Positions 8,612 to 16,962 of a stretch of DNA of 64,000 nucleotides are shown here, in pieces. Position 1 is the stretch's first letter; the number at the start of each line of letters is the position of its first letter. The stretch comes from CAVQND01 sp964653485. GTDB lineage: Bacteria; Verrucomicrobiota; Verrucomicrobiia; Limisphaerales; UBA8199. Position numbers and translations under genes: made by a program. The stretch is taken from positions 29,965-93,964 of the forward strand of contig CAZZFF010000007.1 in assembly GCA_964653485.1 (NCBI GenBank), written 5' to 3'. The notes under the pieces are model-generated. The model searched no databases and was not told the DNA's origin. It saw only the letters and a list, made by a program, of their open reading frames with translations.

Positions 8612-10174
8612 TTACGGCACTGTGAAGGTGCCGTGGTCCGTTTGGCCCGTCCCCGTACTGGAACCCGGGGGAATGAAAGTCTCGAAGTAACTGCCCGCCT
8701 TGGAGGCAGAGTAGGTGACGATGATGTAGCCGACGGTCCCCGCCATGTCGGTTGGGCTGGTGTAATCCATCTTGACCAAGCCCCCAACCGGGCTATACCG
8801 GAGGTACGTGTAGGAACCCTCCGATACCTCTTCCTCGGCTGACGGCTTGGTGGTAACGGTAAAGCCTGTAGCGGTGAAGACCGCCTTGCTCTGAGTGTGC
8901 AGTTCGGAGCCATAGGAATCTTTGGAATCGATCGTCTCACCCGCCAGCGAGTCGGGCGCCAGGTTCGGCTGGCTGCGAAAGGCGACGATGTTGGTATCAA
9001 GGCCGCCGGCACTGGAGTTGGTCGTGATGGCCAGGGCGCTTTGGCCGCTGGTGAAAAGCAGTTCCACCACCATGGGGTGATTCGTCCTGTCCGGCGGTGC
9101 GGTGTTGATCAGGGTCAGCATCGCAGTTTTCGTGTCCAACACGGTGTAATCGTAAACGCCGGCGGCATTGTCATCCTCGTTGCTGCCCGGGAGCATGGTC
9201 TGGCTGAAAGTGTTGGTGCCGAAGCTGATGGTGAACGTGTTTGTGTCCCCCGGGGAGCCTACCTGCGCCGTCAGGCCGGCCGGGGAGGCCAGGGCCCATT
9301 GCGGCTTGTCGCTCGGCTCATAAACGAAGCCGACGGTGTTCGTCTTGGAGCAGTTCCCAGCCCCGTCCTGGGCGTAGGCCTGCACTATGTTCGCGCCCGA
9401 CTTGAGCGTCACCTGGGCTGTCCAGGTGGCCCATGAGTTCGTCGTGGCCGCCGGCATCCAGCCTCCGCCGTTGAATCGATATACGACTTGAGTTACCGCG
9501 ACATTGTCACTGGCCCCGCCGGTGACGGTAAACACGGCGTTGGTCACGCTTTGGTTCACTGCCGGCGAGCGAATGACCAGCACTGGCGGGGTGGCATCCT
9601 TGAAATTGGCCGTCAGCGTCAGGCCGGTGTCCATCACGAAGAAAATGGTCGGGCTGCTGCTCGAGAGGCTGCCGGTCCAGTTGACAAACGCGAAACCCCT
9701 GCTCGGAACGGCCGTCATGCCATAGCGGGCGGCGATGTTGAGCCGTTTCCCGTTGTAGTTGGGACTCACGGTGCCTCGGCCCATGATTTGAACGGTCATC
9801 AGCGCTGTTTGCACATAGGCGAAACTCACGCTATGCGTGAGCGAGGTGGTGCCGGCCTTGTCCACGGCGTAGGCCTGCAGCGTGTTCGTGCCCGGCGTCA
9901 GGGTTACGCTCGCAGTCCAGTTGGTCCAACCGTTCGTGCTCACCGTCGCGTTCCAGCCCTTTCCGTTGAGTTGGTAATAAACGCCCGCCAGGGCGGTCTT
10001 GCCCTGCGCCTTGCCGGACACGGTCAAGGCGGCATTCGTCGCCGTGAGGCCGGCTGTCGGGTAGGTGATGATGACGGCCGGGCGGGTCGGGGACACCGCC
10101 GGAGCAGGGGGCGGAATGAGCAGCGAAGCCCCGAGAAGCGCCGCGACAAATGAAGATTTTTGCACGCTTTTCAT
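8612..10174 (-). CDS. Secreted protein with two Ig-like repeats and an InlB-type beta repeat
   Basis: The protein starts MKSVQKSSFVAALLGASLL, a signal peptide. Residues about 30-120 and 195-285 are two copies of an Ig-like beta domain. Both copies hold matching blocks, such as YYQLNGKGWNATVSTNGWTN against VYRFNGGGWMPAATTNSWAT, and TNTLQAYAVDKAG against ANIVQAYAQDGAG. Between them, a repeat ending FAFVNWTG...LTANFKD has the look of the InlB/Listeria-Bacteroides beta repeat. The C-terminal 230 residues form another Ser/Thr-rich beta region without known motif. No sorting tail is evident. Probably an extracellular or cell-surface protein; no enzymatic motif seen. Confidence 0.7.
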   Translation of the reverse strand: MKSVQKSSFVAALLGASLLIPPPAPAVSPTRPAVIITYPTAGLTATNAALTVSGKAQGKTALAGVYYQLNGKGWNATVSTNGWTNWTASVTLTPGTNTLQAYAVDKAGTTSLTHSVSFAYVQTALMTVQIMGRGTVSPNYNGKRLNIAARYGMTAVPSRGFAFVNWTGSLSSSSPTIFFVMDTGLTLTANFKDATPPVLVIRSPAVNQSVTNAVFTVTGGASDNVAVTQVVYRFNGGGWMPAATTNSWATWTAQVTLKSGANIVQAYAQDGAGNCSKTNTVGFVYEPSDKPQWALASPAGLTAQVGSPGDTNTFTISFGTNTFSQTMLPGSNEDDNAAGVYDYTVLDTKTAMLTLINTAPPDRTNHPMVVELLFTSGQSALAITTNSSAGGLDTNIVAFRSQPNLAPDSLAGETIDSKDSYGSELHTQSKAVFTATGFTVTTKPSAEEEVSEGSYTYLRYSPVGGLVKMDYTSPTDMAGTVGYIIVTYSASKAGSYFETFIPPGSSTGTGQTDHGTFTVP

Positions 10175-10673
10175 GGCCCGAGGCTATCCAGCGCAACGAG
10201 GGGGTCAAGGGCGAACTTCAGGAAGTCACCGGGATCGTCTGTGGCTGTTGACTATTCCACGCCTGACCGAGCGCGGCGGGTGTACCCTCGGCACGTCCGT
10301 TGGGCCCGCTGGAAAGCGCAAAACCAAGGACCAACTCGATGCCCAGCGGCAGAATTGCTGCGCAAGCTCATCGCACTGTGCCACATTTCCTCCCCGGTGT
10401 GGCCTACCCTCATCTCTGTGCCGGACGACACCGCGTGAAGATATAAGGAGTTGTAGTAAAGCCACTTACACCAGTGATTCGGCATACGGAGAGTAGAAGA
10501 TAATATCTTGTTCTTTTGCCGCCCTGATTGGCGGCTCGCTCGTTTCACATCCGCGGATAGGCGTCTCGGTCCCGCTTCGCTGGCCGGCAAAATCCCGCTG
10601 CGTGGCCGCTGGCGAGAGGGTTCTCACCGAAGCGTGGCTTGCGCCAATCCTCCTCACCCTGTATCTATGGTCC
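10175..10673. other. Intergenic region without a convincing gene
   Basis: About 500 bases separate the divergent Ig-repeat gene from the TA pair. Short frames exist on both strands but have no family resemblance, no convincing ribosome binding site and Arg/Pro-rich shadow-type composition. The stretch near 10440-10510 is noticeably richer in A+T than its surroundings and could hold promoters; no consensus promoter pair was identified. Confidence 0.4.
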
Positions 10674-10907
10674 ATGCACGAACGCATCGCTATTAACCCA
10701 AAGGTCTGCCACGGCCAGGCTTGCGTGAGGGGCACCCGCATCCCGGTGCATCAAGTCTTTCGCATGTTGGCCAATGGCGATTCCGTTGATTCGCTCCTCC
10801 GCGCGTACCCCTCTCTCCAGCGCGAGGACATCCTTGCCTGCTTCGACTATGCCGCATCGCTCGCTGAAGAGGAAGTCAGGCCTTTGGAGACCGTCCGCTC
10901 GGAATGA
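10674..10907 (+). CDS. DUF433-family antitoxin
   Basis: The 77-residue protein MHERIAINPKVCHGQACVRG... has the DUF433 signature: I-x-x-x-P-x-V-x-x-G-x-x-x-V-x-G-T-R-I-P-V followed by a helix-turn-helix-like tail with SLLRAYPSLQREDILACFDYAA. DUF433 proteins are antitoxins paired with DUF5615 PIN-like toxins. The ATG at 10674 is chosen because family similarity begins exactly there. The last four bases overlap the ATG of the toxin frame at 10904, the usual coupling of such pairs. Confidence 0.85.
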   Translation: MHERIAINPKVCHGQACVRGTRIPVHQVFRMLANGDSVDSLLRAYPSLQREDILACFDYAASLAEEEVRPLETVRSE

Positions 10908-11260
10908 AGATCTTCGTGGACGAGAACATTCCCAGCCGCACCGTTGAGGAACTCCGTGGGCTGGGGCATGACGTGCTCGATATCCGTGGCACCGCTGACC
11001 AAGGAATGGATGACGACGTTCTCTGGGCGCGGTTGCTCCACGAACGACGCCTGCTCATCACCACCGACAAAGGTTTTGCGCAGCACCGGTAGGAGGCGCA
11101 TCCCGGCATGCTCCTCGTGCGTTTGCGCCAACCCGCTGAACCAAAGATTCATGAACGAGTCCTGCGCGCCATGCACCAGTTTCCCGAGGCCGCCTGGCCG
11201 GGACTGCTGGTGGTGATGCGCGACACAATTCAAAGCGTCACCCGTGCCGAATTGAGCTGA
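10904..11260 (+). pseudogene. DUF5615 PIN-like toxin interrupted by an in-frame amber stop
   Basis: The frame starts MKIFVDENIPSRTVEELRG, the DUF5615 N-terminus, and continues to LLITTDKGFAQHR, where TAG at 11090-11092 stops it after 62 codons. Beyond the TAG the same frame continues without any shift as AHPGMLLVRLRQP...WPGLLVVMRDTIQSVTRAELS to a TGA at 11258-11260. That is exactly the expected C-terminal half of a roughly 118-residue family member. The conserved acidic residues D6, E7 and D57 lie before the stop. So the toxin is disabled by a single nonsense codon, or the codon is a sequencing error. The antitoxin gene upstream is intact. Confidence 0.85.
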
Positions 11261-11564
11261 AGACGGGTCGGTCCCCCGCCCGTCGCCCCTGACCGTGGTC
11301 CGTTATCTGCCGCCGCCCGCCCCCTGCTCCACGGAGGGCGGGTTCGGGGCCGGGGCTCCGTGTCAGGCCTACGGCCGCGGCCGTTGCCGCCTGTTCCCCC
11401 CCACGTACGGTTTTGGGTAAACCTCCGGGGAAAAGGCGGCGGTGATTCTAATCAGAGCGACGGCCTGCCGGTCCGGGCGGGGTGGCGTTTAGATGCTCAG
11501 GGAATCCACTCTGGCCAGAAAATGTTGCGATATTGAATTCGGCCGTCACTCTTGATTCGTCGGG
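11261..11564. other. Intergenic region between converging TA pair and oxidase operon
   Basis: About 300 very GC-rich bases with several short C- and G-runs. No gene is seen on either strand. A piece near 11400-11425 (ACGTACGGTT) resembles the 3' strand of a group II intron domain V, but the matching 5' strand is not present. No clear terminator with a T-run was found for either flanking gene. Confidence 0.35.
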
Positions 11565-12341
11565 TTATTCAAAGCTGGTCGCCGCGCCTACTTTTGAGGA
11601 AAGCCACTTGTCATAGGCGGCAGGGTCTTCCACGACCAAAAAGCCCTGGGCCATGCTCGAGTGGCCGTTGCCGCAGAGTTGGGCGCAGTTGATTTGAAAG
11701 CGGCCTGGCCGGGTCGGCCGGAACCAGAGCGGGATGCGCATCCCCGGGATGGCGTCCTGGGTGATGCGCATGGCAATGACTTTGAAGGAGTGGACGACGT
11801 CCTTCGACGAGATAAAAAGAATGACCGGCCGGAACCGTCCGTCGGGGTTCTTGGCCAGGGGCACGTGGATTTCGTTGAGGGTCTGGACGTCGTCTTTGCC
11901 GTTCGGGTCGTTCGGGTCGACGCCAAACACGTTTTCCGAGGTGACCCAGCGCATGTCTTGCTTGCCGAAGATGCCGTCCTTTCCGGGGTAGCGCGCGTTC
12001 CATGCGAACTGCTGGGCAACGATCTGGACGACCGTCGATTCGCTCTCTTTGGGGAACTTATCGACCGCCTTGGCCCAGAGCGGGACGGACAACGTGAACA
12101 GCAAGACCCCCTCGATGACGGCCACCCCGACTTCGAGGTAGCTCGAGATATGGCTCTTGACCCCGACGTAACTGGCCTTGGGATTCCGGGAGCGGCGGAA
12201 TCGGAAGAGGGCGATCAGAAAGAAGCTCAACCACCCCACGAAGAGCGCGATCATGAGCCAGTGGACATAGACCATCAAATTGTCAACCTGTTGGGCCTGT
12301 TCCGAGGCCACGACGGGCAATCCAAGCAGTTTTTCTATCAT
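11565..12341 (-). CDS. coxB: Cytochrome c oxidase subunit II (CuA subunit)
   Basis: 258 residues. Two N-terminal membrane helices (VYVHWLMIALFVGWLSFFLIALF and VGVAVIEGVLLFTLSVPLW) are followed by a periplasmic cupredoxin domain. The CuA ligands are H184 in DVVHSFKV and C219, C223, H227 and M230 in CAQLCGNGHSSM. The usual Glu between the two cysteines is Gln here; because that residue ligates through its main-chain carbonyl, the centre should still form. No fused cytochrome c domain, so this is not a caa3 subunit in the strict sense. It is the last gene of the oxidase operon, unlike the usual order where coxB leads; nine bases separate it from the upstream small gene. Confidence 0.92.
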   Translation of the reverse strand: MIEKLLGLPVVASEQAQQVDNLMVYVHWLMIALFVGWLSFFLIALFRFRRSRNPKASYVGVKSHISSYLEVGVAVIEGVLLFTLSVPLWAKAVDKFPKESESTVVQIVAQQFAWNARYPGKDGIFGKQDMRWVTSENVFGVDPNDPNGKDDVQTLNEIHVPLAKNPDGRFRPVILFISSKDVVHSFKVIAMRITQDAIPGMRIPLWFRPTRPGRFQINCAQLCGNGHSSMAQGFLVVEDPAAYDKWLSSKVGAATSFE

Positions 12342-12350
12342 AGTGTGTCC

Positions 12351-12653
12351 TTATGCCGGTTGCCGGGCGCTCGGGCGGAAGGGTGTCAACTGTCGAGTGT
12401 CGGGTGTGCCGGTCGTGCCCGGCGCCGCGGCGCGCGAAAGGGCCGCCGATCTTCGGGCCAGGCCCACAAAGAAGGCGGCAACACCGCCCAGAACCAGGAG
12501 GATCGTTCCCAACAGGCTCGCAATCCCCCAGTTCATGCCGTGCGCCAGCGGCGAGTCGCTTTGGCCGTAACAGGCCGCGCACGCCAGGAGGGCATTGGGC
12601 GCGAGGAATGGCAACGAAAGCGCGGAGACGCGAAGAATGCGGCTTGCTCTCAT
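12351..12653 (-). CDS. Small oxidase-operon membrane protein with CAxCYG motif
   Basis: 100 residues: a signal-like start (MRASRILRVSALSLPFL), then ACAACYGQSDSPLAHGMNWG, then one strong membrane helix (IASLLGTILLVLGGVAAFFVGL) and a polar tail. The start ATG overlaps the previous stop as ATGA at 12650-12653. The C-x-x-C pair next to the membrane could bind copper or heme or be redox active, an inference from motif and position. It sits between subunit IV and coxB, so a role in assembly or as an accessory subunit of the oxidase is likely. I do not know a named family for it. Confidence 0.7.
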   Translation of the reverse strand: MRASRILRVSALSLPFLAPNALLACAACYGQSDSPLAHGMNWGIASLLGTILLVLGGVAAFFVGLARRSAALSRAAAPGTTGTPDTRQLTPFRPSARQPA

Positions 12654-12859
12654 AAGTAGTCCATGTTTTTGAGTTTCTTTAGGAAATACCGCTCGTACAG
12701 GAGCAGGCCAACCCCGGTTGCCAGCGAGCCGAGTCCGAACACCAGGTCCGAGGCGCGGCCCTCGGCGGAGAAGAACGCCTTCAGCCCCCAGGCGGCGCAG
12801 CCGAAGGCCAGGGCTGTGGCGGCGGTGACAAAAACCAGATGAAAGGCCTTGAGGGACAT
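12650..12859 (-). CDS. Small two-helix membrane protein in oxidase operon
   Basis: A 69-residue protein beginning MSLKAFHLVFVTAATALAFG with two hydrophobic helices and a basic C-terminus (YERYFLKKLKNMDYL). It starts seven bases after the subunit IV stop and its own stop overlaps the next ATG, so it is locked into the oxidase operon. No catalytic motif. Likely an accessory or assembly protein for cytochrome oxidase; this is inferred from context alone. Confidence 0.65.
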   Translation of the reverse strand: MSLKAFHLVFVTAATALAFGCAAWGLKAFFSAEGRASDLVFGLGSLATGVGLLLYERYFLKKLKNMDYL

Positions 12860-12865
12860 ACAGGG

Positions 12866-13183
12866 TCAGTGGGTCACAGTGTGCCGCGGAAAATCGGAGA
12901 ACGACCAAATCGTGAGGAACATCAGGCCGAGGACAAAGACGGCAGTGAAACCGATGATGCAGTAAATCATTTTCCGCTCGGAGACAAGGTGCATGAAGTA
13001 GCAGGCGACGAGGGATGCCTTGCTGATGGCGATGGCCAGGGCGACGGCGATGTTAATCTCGCGGTTGCCAAATGGGATGTAGGATGCCCCGACGGTAATG
13101 AGCGTGCCGAAGATCAGGGCGTAAAAGACATACAAATACCGCCGAACGTGCTGCGCGAAATCGTCGTGGGCTTGAGCGTTCAT
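12866..13183 (-). CDS. Cytochrome c oxidase subunit IV (prokaryotic type)
   Basis: 105 residues from ATG 13183 with three membrane helices: YLYVFYALIFGTLITVGASYI, INIAVALAIAISKASLVACYFMHL and MIYCIIGFTAVFVLGLMFLTIW. The pattern A-I-x-K-x-x-L-V-x-x-Y-F-M-H-L is the hallmark of the prokaryotic cytochrome oxidase subunit IV family (PF03626-type). The ATG overlaps the subunit III stop (ATGA), so the two are translationally coupled. It likely stabilises the oxidase core; it has no metal ligands. Confidence 0.85.
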   Translation of the reverse strand: MNAQAHDDFAQHVRRYLYVFYALIFGTLITVGASYIPFGNREINIAVALAIAISKASLVACYFMHLVSERKMIYCIIGFTAVFVLGLMFLTIWSFSDFPRHTVTH

Positions 13184-13956
13184 AACAAGTAGAGGACGGG
13201 GAAGAGGAATATCCAGACCAGGTCGACGAAGTGCCAGAAGAGGCCGGAGATCTCGACGCGGTTGGTGAACCGCTCTGGGTCCCTTCGCCAGAGCCGGCTG
13301 CCGGGTCCCCATAGGAATCCGATGACGATGGCGCCGCCGATGACGTGGAGCGCGTGCAAACCGGTAAGGGTGAAGTAGATGGCCAGGTAGGTGTTGTGCC
13401 AGGGACCGTAGTTGTCCATCTTCTTGATCTCCGTCCTTGGAAGAGTGATTTCCTCGCTCTTGCGCGAAACTCCCTTAGCGCGCAGATCGTAAAGGTCCTC
13501 GCGGTCAGTGACGATGCGGCCATGAATGACGACGTGGTCCGGCGCGCTCGCGATCAGGTGGCCGTCGGCAAAGCGCCCGTCCTTGAGCGCGATTTCATAA
13601 TGCGTGAACTTGTCATGGTACTCATAGGACTTGATGCCGACGAACGTCAGGGCCAGGAGGAGGGTGCAGGCATGGAACACTTTGAAGCGGCCGAATTGGT
13701 TCATCTTGCATGAGGCCCACGCCATGACGGTCGTAATGCTCGAAGTGATGAGCACCAGGGTGTTCAAGGTGCCGAGCGGGATATTGAGCCAGCCATGCGG
13801 CCAGGCGCCTTCCGGCGCACCCACGCGCAGGAGGATATAGGTCGAAAAGAGCGCGCCGAAGAGCATGACCTCGGAAGCCAAAAACAGCCAGATGCCGACT
13901 TTGGCATTGTAGAGGCCCGTATCGGGCCGCGCGGTGACTGTGTAGGGAATGTCCAT
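13180..13956 (-). CDS. coxC: Cytochrome c oxidase subunit III
   Basis: 258 residues from ATG 13956. The N-terminal part carries NAKVGIWLFLASEVMLFGAL, with the conserved E of subunit III in the second helix. The C-terminus is HNTYLAIYFTLTGLHALHVIGG and VEISGLFWHFVDLVWIFLFP, the typical G-L-H-x-x-H-V and Y-W-H-F-V-D-like blocks. A soluble loop of about 70 residues around position 120-190 is longer than in standard homologues. The frame is open further upstream only because the intergenic repeat has no stops; those residues (GFRISDFGFRIS-type) are repeat-derived and excluded. Confidence 0.9.
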   Translation of the reverse strand: MDIPYTVTARPDTGLYNAKVGIWLFLASEVMLFGALFSTYILLRVGAPEGAWPHGWLNIPLGTLNTLVLITSSITTVMAWASCKMNQFGRFKVFHACTLLLALTFVGIKSYEYHDKFTHYEIALKDGRFADGHLIASAPDHVVIHGRIVTDREDLYDLRAKGVSRKSEEITLPRTEIKKMDNYGPWHNTYLAIYFTLTGLHALHVIGGAIVIGFLWGPGSRLWRRDPERFTNRVEISGLFWHFVDLVWIFLFPVLYLL

Positions 13957-14013
13957 TAGGGAGAAAGGATGGAGGGTGAAAAGGACGGAATCCGAAGGGA
14001 AGGCCGAAGGCCC

Positions 14014-14066
14014 AAATCCGAAATCCGAAATCCGAAATCCGAAGGAAATCCGAAATCCGAAATCCG
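14014..14066 (+). repeat. AAATCCG heptamer array, left arm of a 53-bp inverted repeat
   Basis: Four perfect AAATCCG copies, the spacer AAGG, then three more perfect copies. The exact reverse complement (three copies, CCTT, four copies) recurs at 14163-14215, so the two arrays form a perfect 53-bp inverted repeat around a 96-base spacer. It lies between the genes for oxidase subunits I and III and would fold into a very long hairpin in the operon mRNA. Confidence 0.95.
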
Positions 14067-14162
14067 AACGCGGCACGCGCCAACCACGCGGCGCGGAGCG
14101 CCCCTACAACGGCACAAGAACGTTCCAATGCATCGGCGTTGCCACGGATACGAGGCTCTTTT

Positions 14163-14222
14163 CGGATTTCGGATTTCGGATTTCCTTCGGATTTCGGATT
14201 TCGGATTTCGGATTTCGGATTT
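14163..14222 (-). repeat. CGGATTT heptamer array, right arm of the inverted repeat
   Basis: Three CGGATTT copies, CCTT, then five more copies, all perfect. The first 53 bases are the reverse complement of 14014-14066. The right end stops six bases before the ctaD stop codon. Between the arms (14067-14162) I see no gene. Confidence 0.95.
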
Positions 14223-14228
14223 CAGCCT

Positions 14229-16049
14229 TCATACGCTTTCCGCCGCTTCCATCTCATTTTGCGGCGTGAAGTCCCTGCTGTGGCCTGGGACGCTGTATTC
14301 ATAAGGGCCGCGATGGACCTCGGGGGGGATGGCGAAGTTGCCGTGCGGGGGCGGCGTGGGGGTCTGCCACTCAAGCGTGGTGGCTTCCCAAGGGTTGTCG
14401 GACTCGGCGACGGCGCCATGCTTGATGCTCCAGAAGAAGTTGATGATGAACGGCACCTGGGCAATGGCGAGGGCAACGGCGGCCCACAGAATGTAGGAAT
14501 GCAGCCCCATGATACGGGGGCTCAAGCCGCCGATGGCCTCCGGGACGCGGGCTTGGGAGTAATTCGCGCCGCCGTCGGCCATCCGCCGCAACATGCCCGC
14601 CATTCCCTGGGCGAACATCGGCTGGAAAATCAGGTTCATAAAAATGAACGAGGACCAGAAATGCACTTTGCCCCAAAAATCGTTCATCATCCGGCCTGTG
14701 ACCTTGGGATACCAATAATAGATACCGGCAAACATGGCGAAGATGGTCCCGGGGGCGACGATATAGTGGAAGTGGGCGATGACGTAATAAGTGTCGTGCA
14801 GGTGAATGTCGCTGACGCTCAGGCCCAGGGGCAGGCCGGTCAGGCCGCCGATGCCAAACATGGGCAGGAAGGCCATGACAAAGAGCATCGGCGTGGTGAA
14901 GCGGATAGCGCCGCCCCAAAGGGAAATGACCATGCAGGTCAGAATGACCACCGACGGGATCGAGATGATCATCGTGGTGGTTTGGAAGAAGGTCGAGATC
15001 ATGGTGCCCATGCCGGTCAGAAACATGTGATGCGCCCAGACGATGAACGACAGAAAGCCGATGCAGAGCACGGAATAAACCAGGGACTTGTAGCCCCACA
15101 ACGGCTTCCGGGTGTTATTGGCGATGACCTCCCCTACGATGCCCATGGCCGGCAAAATCAACACATAAACCTCCGGGTGGGCTAGAAACCAGAACAAGTG
15201 CTGCCAAAGCAAAGGACTGCCGCCCCCGCTCGCCTCCGCCAGTTGCCCCCCAACCGCCAGGCCGGTCGGCAGGAAAAAGCTGGTGTGCGCGACTTTATCC
15301 ATAAGCTGCATGATGCCCGCCGCTTCGAGAGGCGGAAAGGCCAGCAGCAGCAGGAAGGCGGTGACGAACTGCGCCCAGACGAAAAACGGCAGCCGCATCC
15401 AGGTCATGCCGGGGGCGCGCAATTGGATGACGGTGGCGATGAAGTTCACCGCCCCCAGCAGCGAGGAGCTGATGAGAAAGACCATCCCAATGAGCCAGAA
15501 GGTCTGGCCCTGGGTCGGAATGGCCTCCGCCAGCGGGGGATAGGAGGTCCACCCCGCCTGGGCGGCGCCGCCGGGAATGAAGAAACTGACGAACATGATA
15601 ATGCCGCCAATCACATAAAACTGGTAGCTCGCCATGTTGACGCGCGGGAAAGCCATGTCCGGCGCTCCGATCTGAAGCGGGACCAGGTAGTTGCCGAACG
15701 CGCCGAATGCCAGGGGCACGATGGCCAGAAAGACCATGATTGTGCCGTGCATCGCGCCGAAGGAATTGTACAGGTCCGGAGAAATGACCCCTTTGGCCGC
15801 TGTGTCGCCCAGGACGGAGGCCAGGAGCGGCCCGACCAGCGGCACCGGTTGGCCTGGATGGGCGATTTGCCAGCGCATGACCAACATCAGGAGGAAGCCG
15901 AAGAACAGGAAAGAAAGGGCGGTCAGGCCATATTGCAGGCCGATGACCTTATGGTCGGTGGAAAAGACGTACGTTCTCCAAAACTCCCCTTCCTCGTGGG
16001 CCGGGGCATGAACTGGAGGATGAACAAGGGTGTTTGAGGGCGCCTGCAT
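14229..16049 (-). CDS. ctaD: Cytochrome c oxidase subunit I (heme-copper oxidase, A-type)
   Basis: 606 residues with twelve or so membrane helices. The binuclear centre is clear: H291-P-E293-V-Y295 gives the CuB ligand, the A1-type proton-channel Glu and the cross-linked Tyr; H340-H341 in VWAHHMF are the other CuB ligands; and HFHYI near residue 425 holds the high-spin heme ligand. FGAMHGTIM in helix II carries the low-spin heme ligand, and NYLVPLQIGAPDMAFPRVN marks the D-channel entrance. It catalyses oxygen reduction coupled to proton pumping. The gene follows ctaB by seven bases and is separated from subunit III by the inverted heptamer repeat. Confidence 0.95.
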   Translation of the reverse strand: MQAPSNTLVHPPVHAPAHEEGEFWRTYVFSTDHKVIGLQYGLTALSFLFFGFLLMLVMRWQIAHPGQPVPLVGPLLASVLGDTAAKGVISPDLYNSFGAMHGTIMVFLAIVPLAFGAFGNYLVPLQIGAPDMAFPRVNMASYQFYVIGGIIMFVSFFIPGGAAQAGWTSYPPLAEAIPTQGQTFWLIGMVFLISSSLLGAVNFIATVIQLRAPGMTWMRLPFFVWAQFVTAFLLLLAFPPLEAAGIMQLMDKVAHTSFFLPTGLAVGGQLAEASGGGSPLLWQHLFWFLAHPEVYVLILPAMGIVGEVIANNTRKPLWGYKSLVYSVLCIGFLSFIVWAHHMFLTGMGTMISTFFQTTTMIISIPSVVILTCMVISLWGGAIRFTTPMLFVMAFLPMFGIGGLTGLPLGLSVSDIHLHDTYYVIAHFHYIVAPGTIFAMFAGIYYWYPKVTGRMMNDFWGKVHFWSSFIFMNLIFQPMFAQGMAGMLRRMADGGANYSQARVPEAIGGLSPRIMGLHSYILWAAVALAIAQVPFIINFFWSIKHGAVAESDNPWEATTLEWQTPTPPPHGNFAIPPEVHRGPYEYSVPGHSRDFTPQNEMEAAESV

Positions 16050-16056
16050 GAGCGGG

Positions 16057-16962
16057 TTAGAATTTGGCCTTGTCCAGCACCATGACTCCCAGGAGCAGAG
16101 GTAGGTAGAGGATCGAGGCGTAAAACAACTGCCTGGCCCGGCTGAGTGTCAGGTGACGGGCGAATTGGGCGGCGAACCAGGCGAAGGTCAGACTCAGGGC
16201 CAGCGCCCCCGCCAGGTAAAGAGGCCCCGCGAGGTGCAGGAAGAAAGGACACAAGCTGACCGGGAGCAGAGCCAGGGCGTGGAACAGGGCTTGGCGGCCA
16301 GTGCGGCGGCCGGTCGGGTCCAGGAGCGGCAGCATCTTGAAGCCGGCTTTGGCGTATTCGTCGCGGTAAATCCAGGCGATGGCCAGGAAGTGCGGCACTT
16401 GCCACAGGGCCTGGATGGCGAACAGGACCATGCCCGCGGACGCGATTTCGCCGCGCGCGGCCGTCCAGCCGAGCAACGGGGGCAGGGCGCCGGGGATCGC
16501 CCCCACGGCGGTATTGAGCCAGGTCCGGCGCTTGAGCGGGGTATAAACGAAGACATACGTGAAGAACGTGATCGCGCCGAGCAGACTCGTGGGCAGGTTG
16601 ACCGCTTGCGCCAGGTAGATGAGTCCCAGCCCCGTGCAGGTGACGCCAATGGCCAGGACAGTGCGCGGCTGGAGGCGGCCCGAAGGCAGGGGCCGCTCGC
16701 AGGTCCGGCGCATCCGGGCATCGTATTCGCGCTCGAAAAGCTGATTGAGAGCGGAGCCGCCGGACGCCACGAGGGCGGTGCCCAGAAGGGTGTGCAGCAG
16801 GAGAAAGCAATCGAGCGGCCCGCGAAGGCCGACATAGAACCCGACCAGGGTCGTGAGCAATACCAGGAGGGTGAGCCGCGCCTTAAAAAGGTCGGCATAC
16901 ACCGCCAGCCAGCTCTTTTCCGCCGGGATCGAGTGGGTCAATGAAGGGGCGAACGCTTTCAC
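16057..16962 (-). CDS. ctaB: Protoheme IX farnesyltransferase (heme O synthase)
   Basis: 301 residues from GTG 16962, which overlaps the ctaA stop (GTGA). UbiA-family features: the first Asp-rich motif ALNQLFEREYDARMRRTCERP, the downstream TWLNTAVGAIPGALPPLLGW typical of heme O synthases, and YRDEYAKAGFKMLPLLDP as the second Asp-rich region. About nine membrane helices. It adds the farnesyl chain to protoheme, giving heme O, the substrate of the CtaA enzyme encoded just upstream. A longer in-frame reading upstream lies inside ctaA and is rejected. Confidence 0.93.
   Translation of the reverse strand: MKAFAPSLTHSIPAEKSWLAVYADLFKARLTLLVLLTTLVGFYVGLRGPLDCFLLLHTLLGTALVASGGSALNQLFEREYDARMRRTCERPLPSGRLQPRTVLAIGVTCTGLGLIYLAQAVNLPTSLLGAITFFTYVFVYTPLKRRTWLNTAVGAIPGALPPLLGWTAARGEIASAGMVLFAIQALWQVPHFLAIAWIYRDEYAKAGFKMLPLLDPTGRRTGRQALFHALALLPVSLCPFFLHLAGPLYLAGALALSLTFAWFAAQFARHLTLSRARQLFYASILYLPLLLGVMVLDKAKF

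Noticed and set aside
11400..11430. ACGTACGGTT, like the 3' strand of group II intron domain V
   Set aside because: The pairing 5' strand and the GAAA-type loop are absent and no reverse transcriptase frame lies nearby.
13957..14076. N-terminal extension of oxidase subunit III (GFRISDFGFRIS-type)
   Set aside because: It is translated repeat DNA; the real protein similarity starts at ATG 13956.
14014..14222. Heptamer arrays considered as a CRISPR
   Set aside because: Units are 7 bases without spacers and no cas genes are present.
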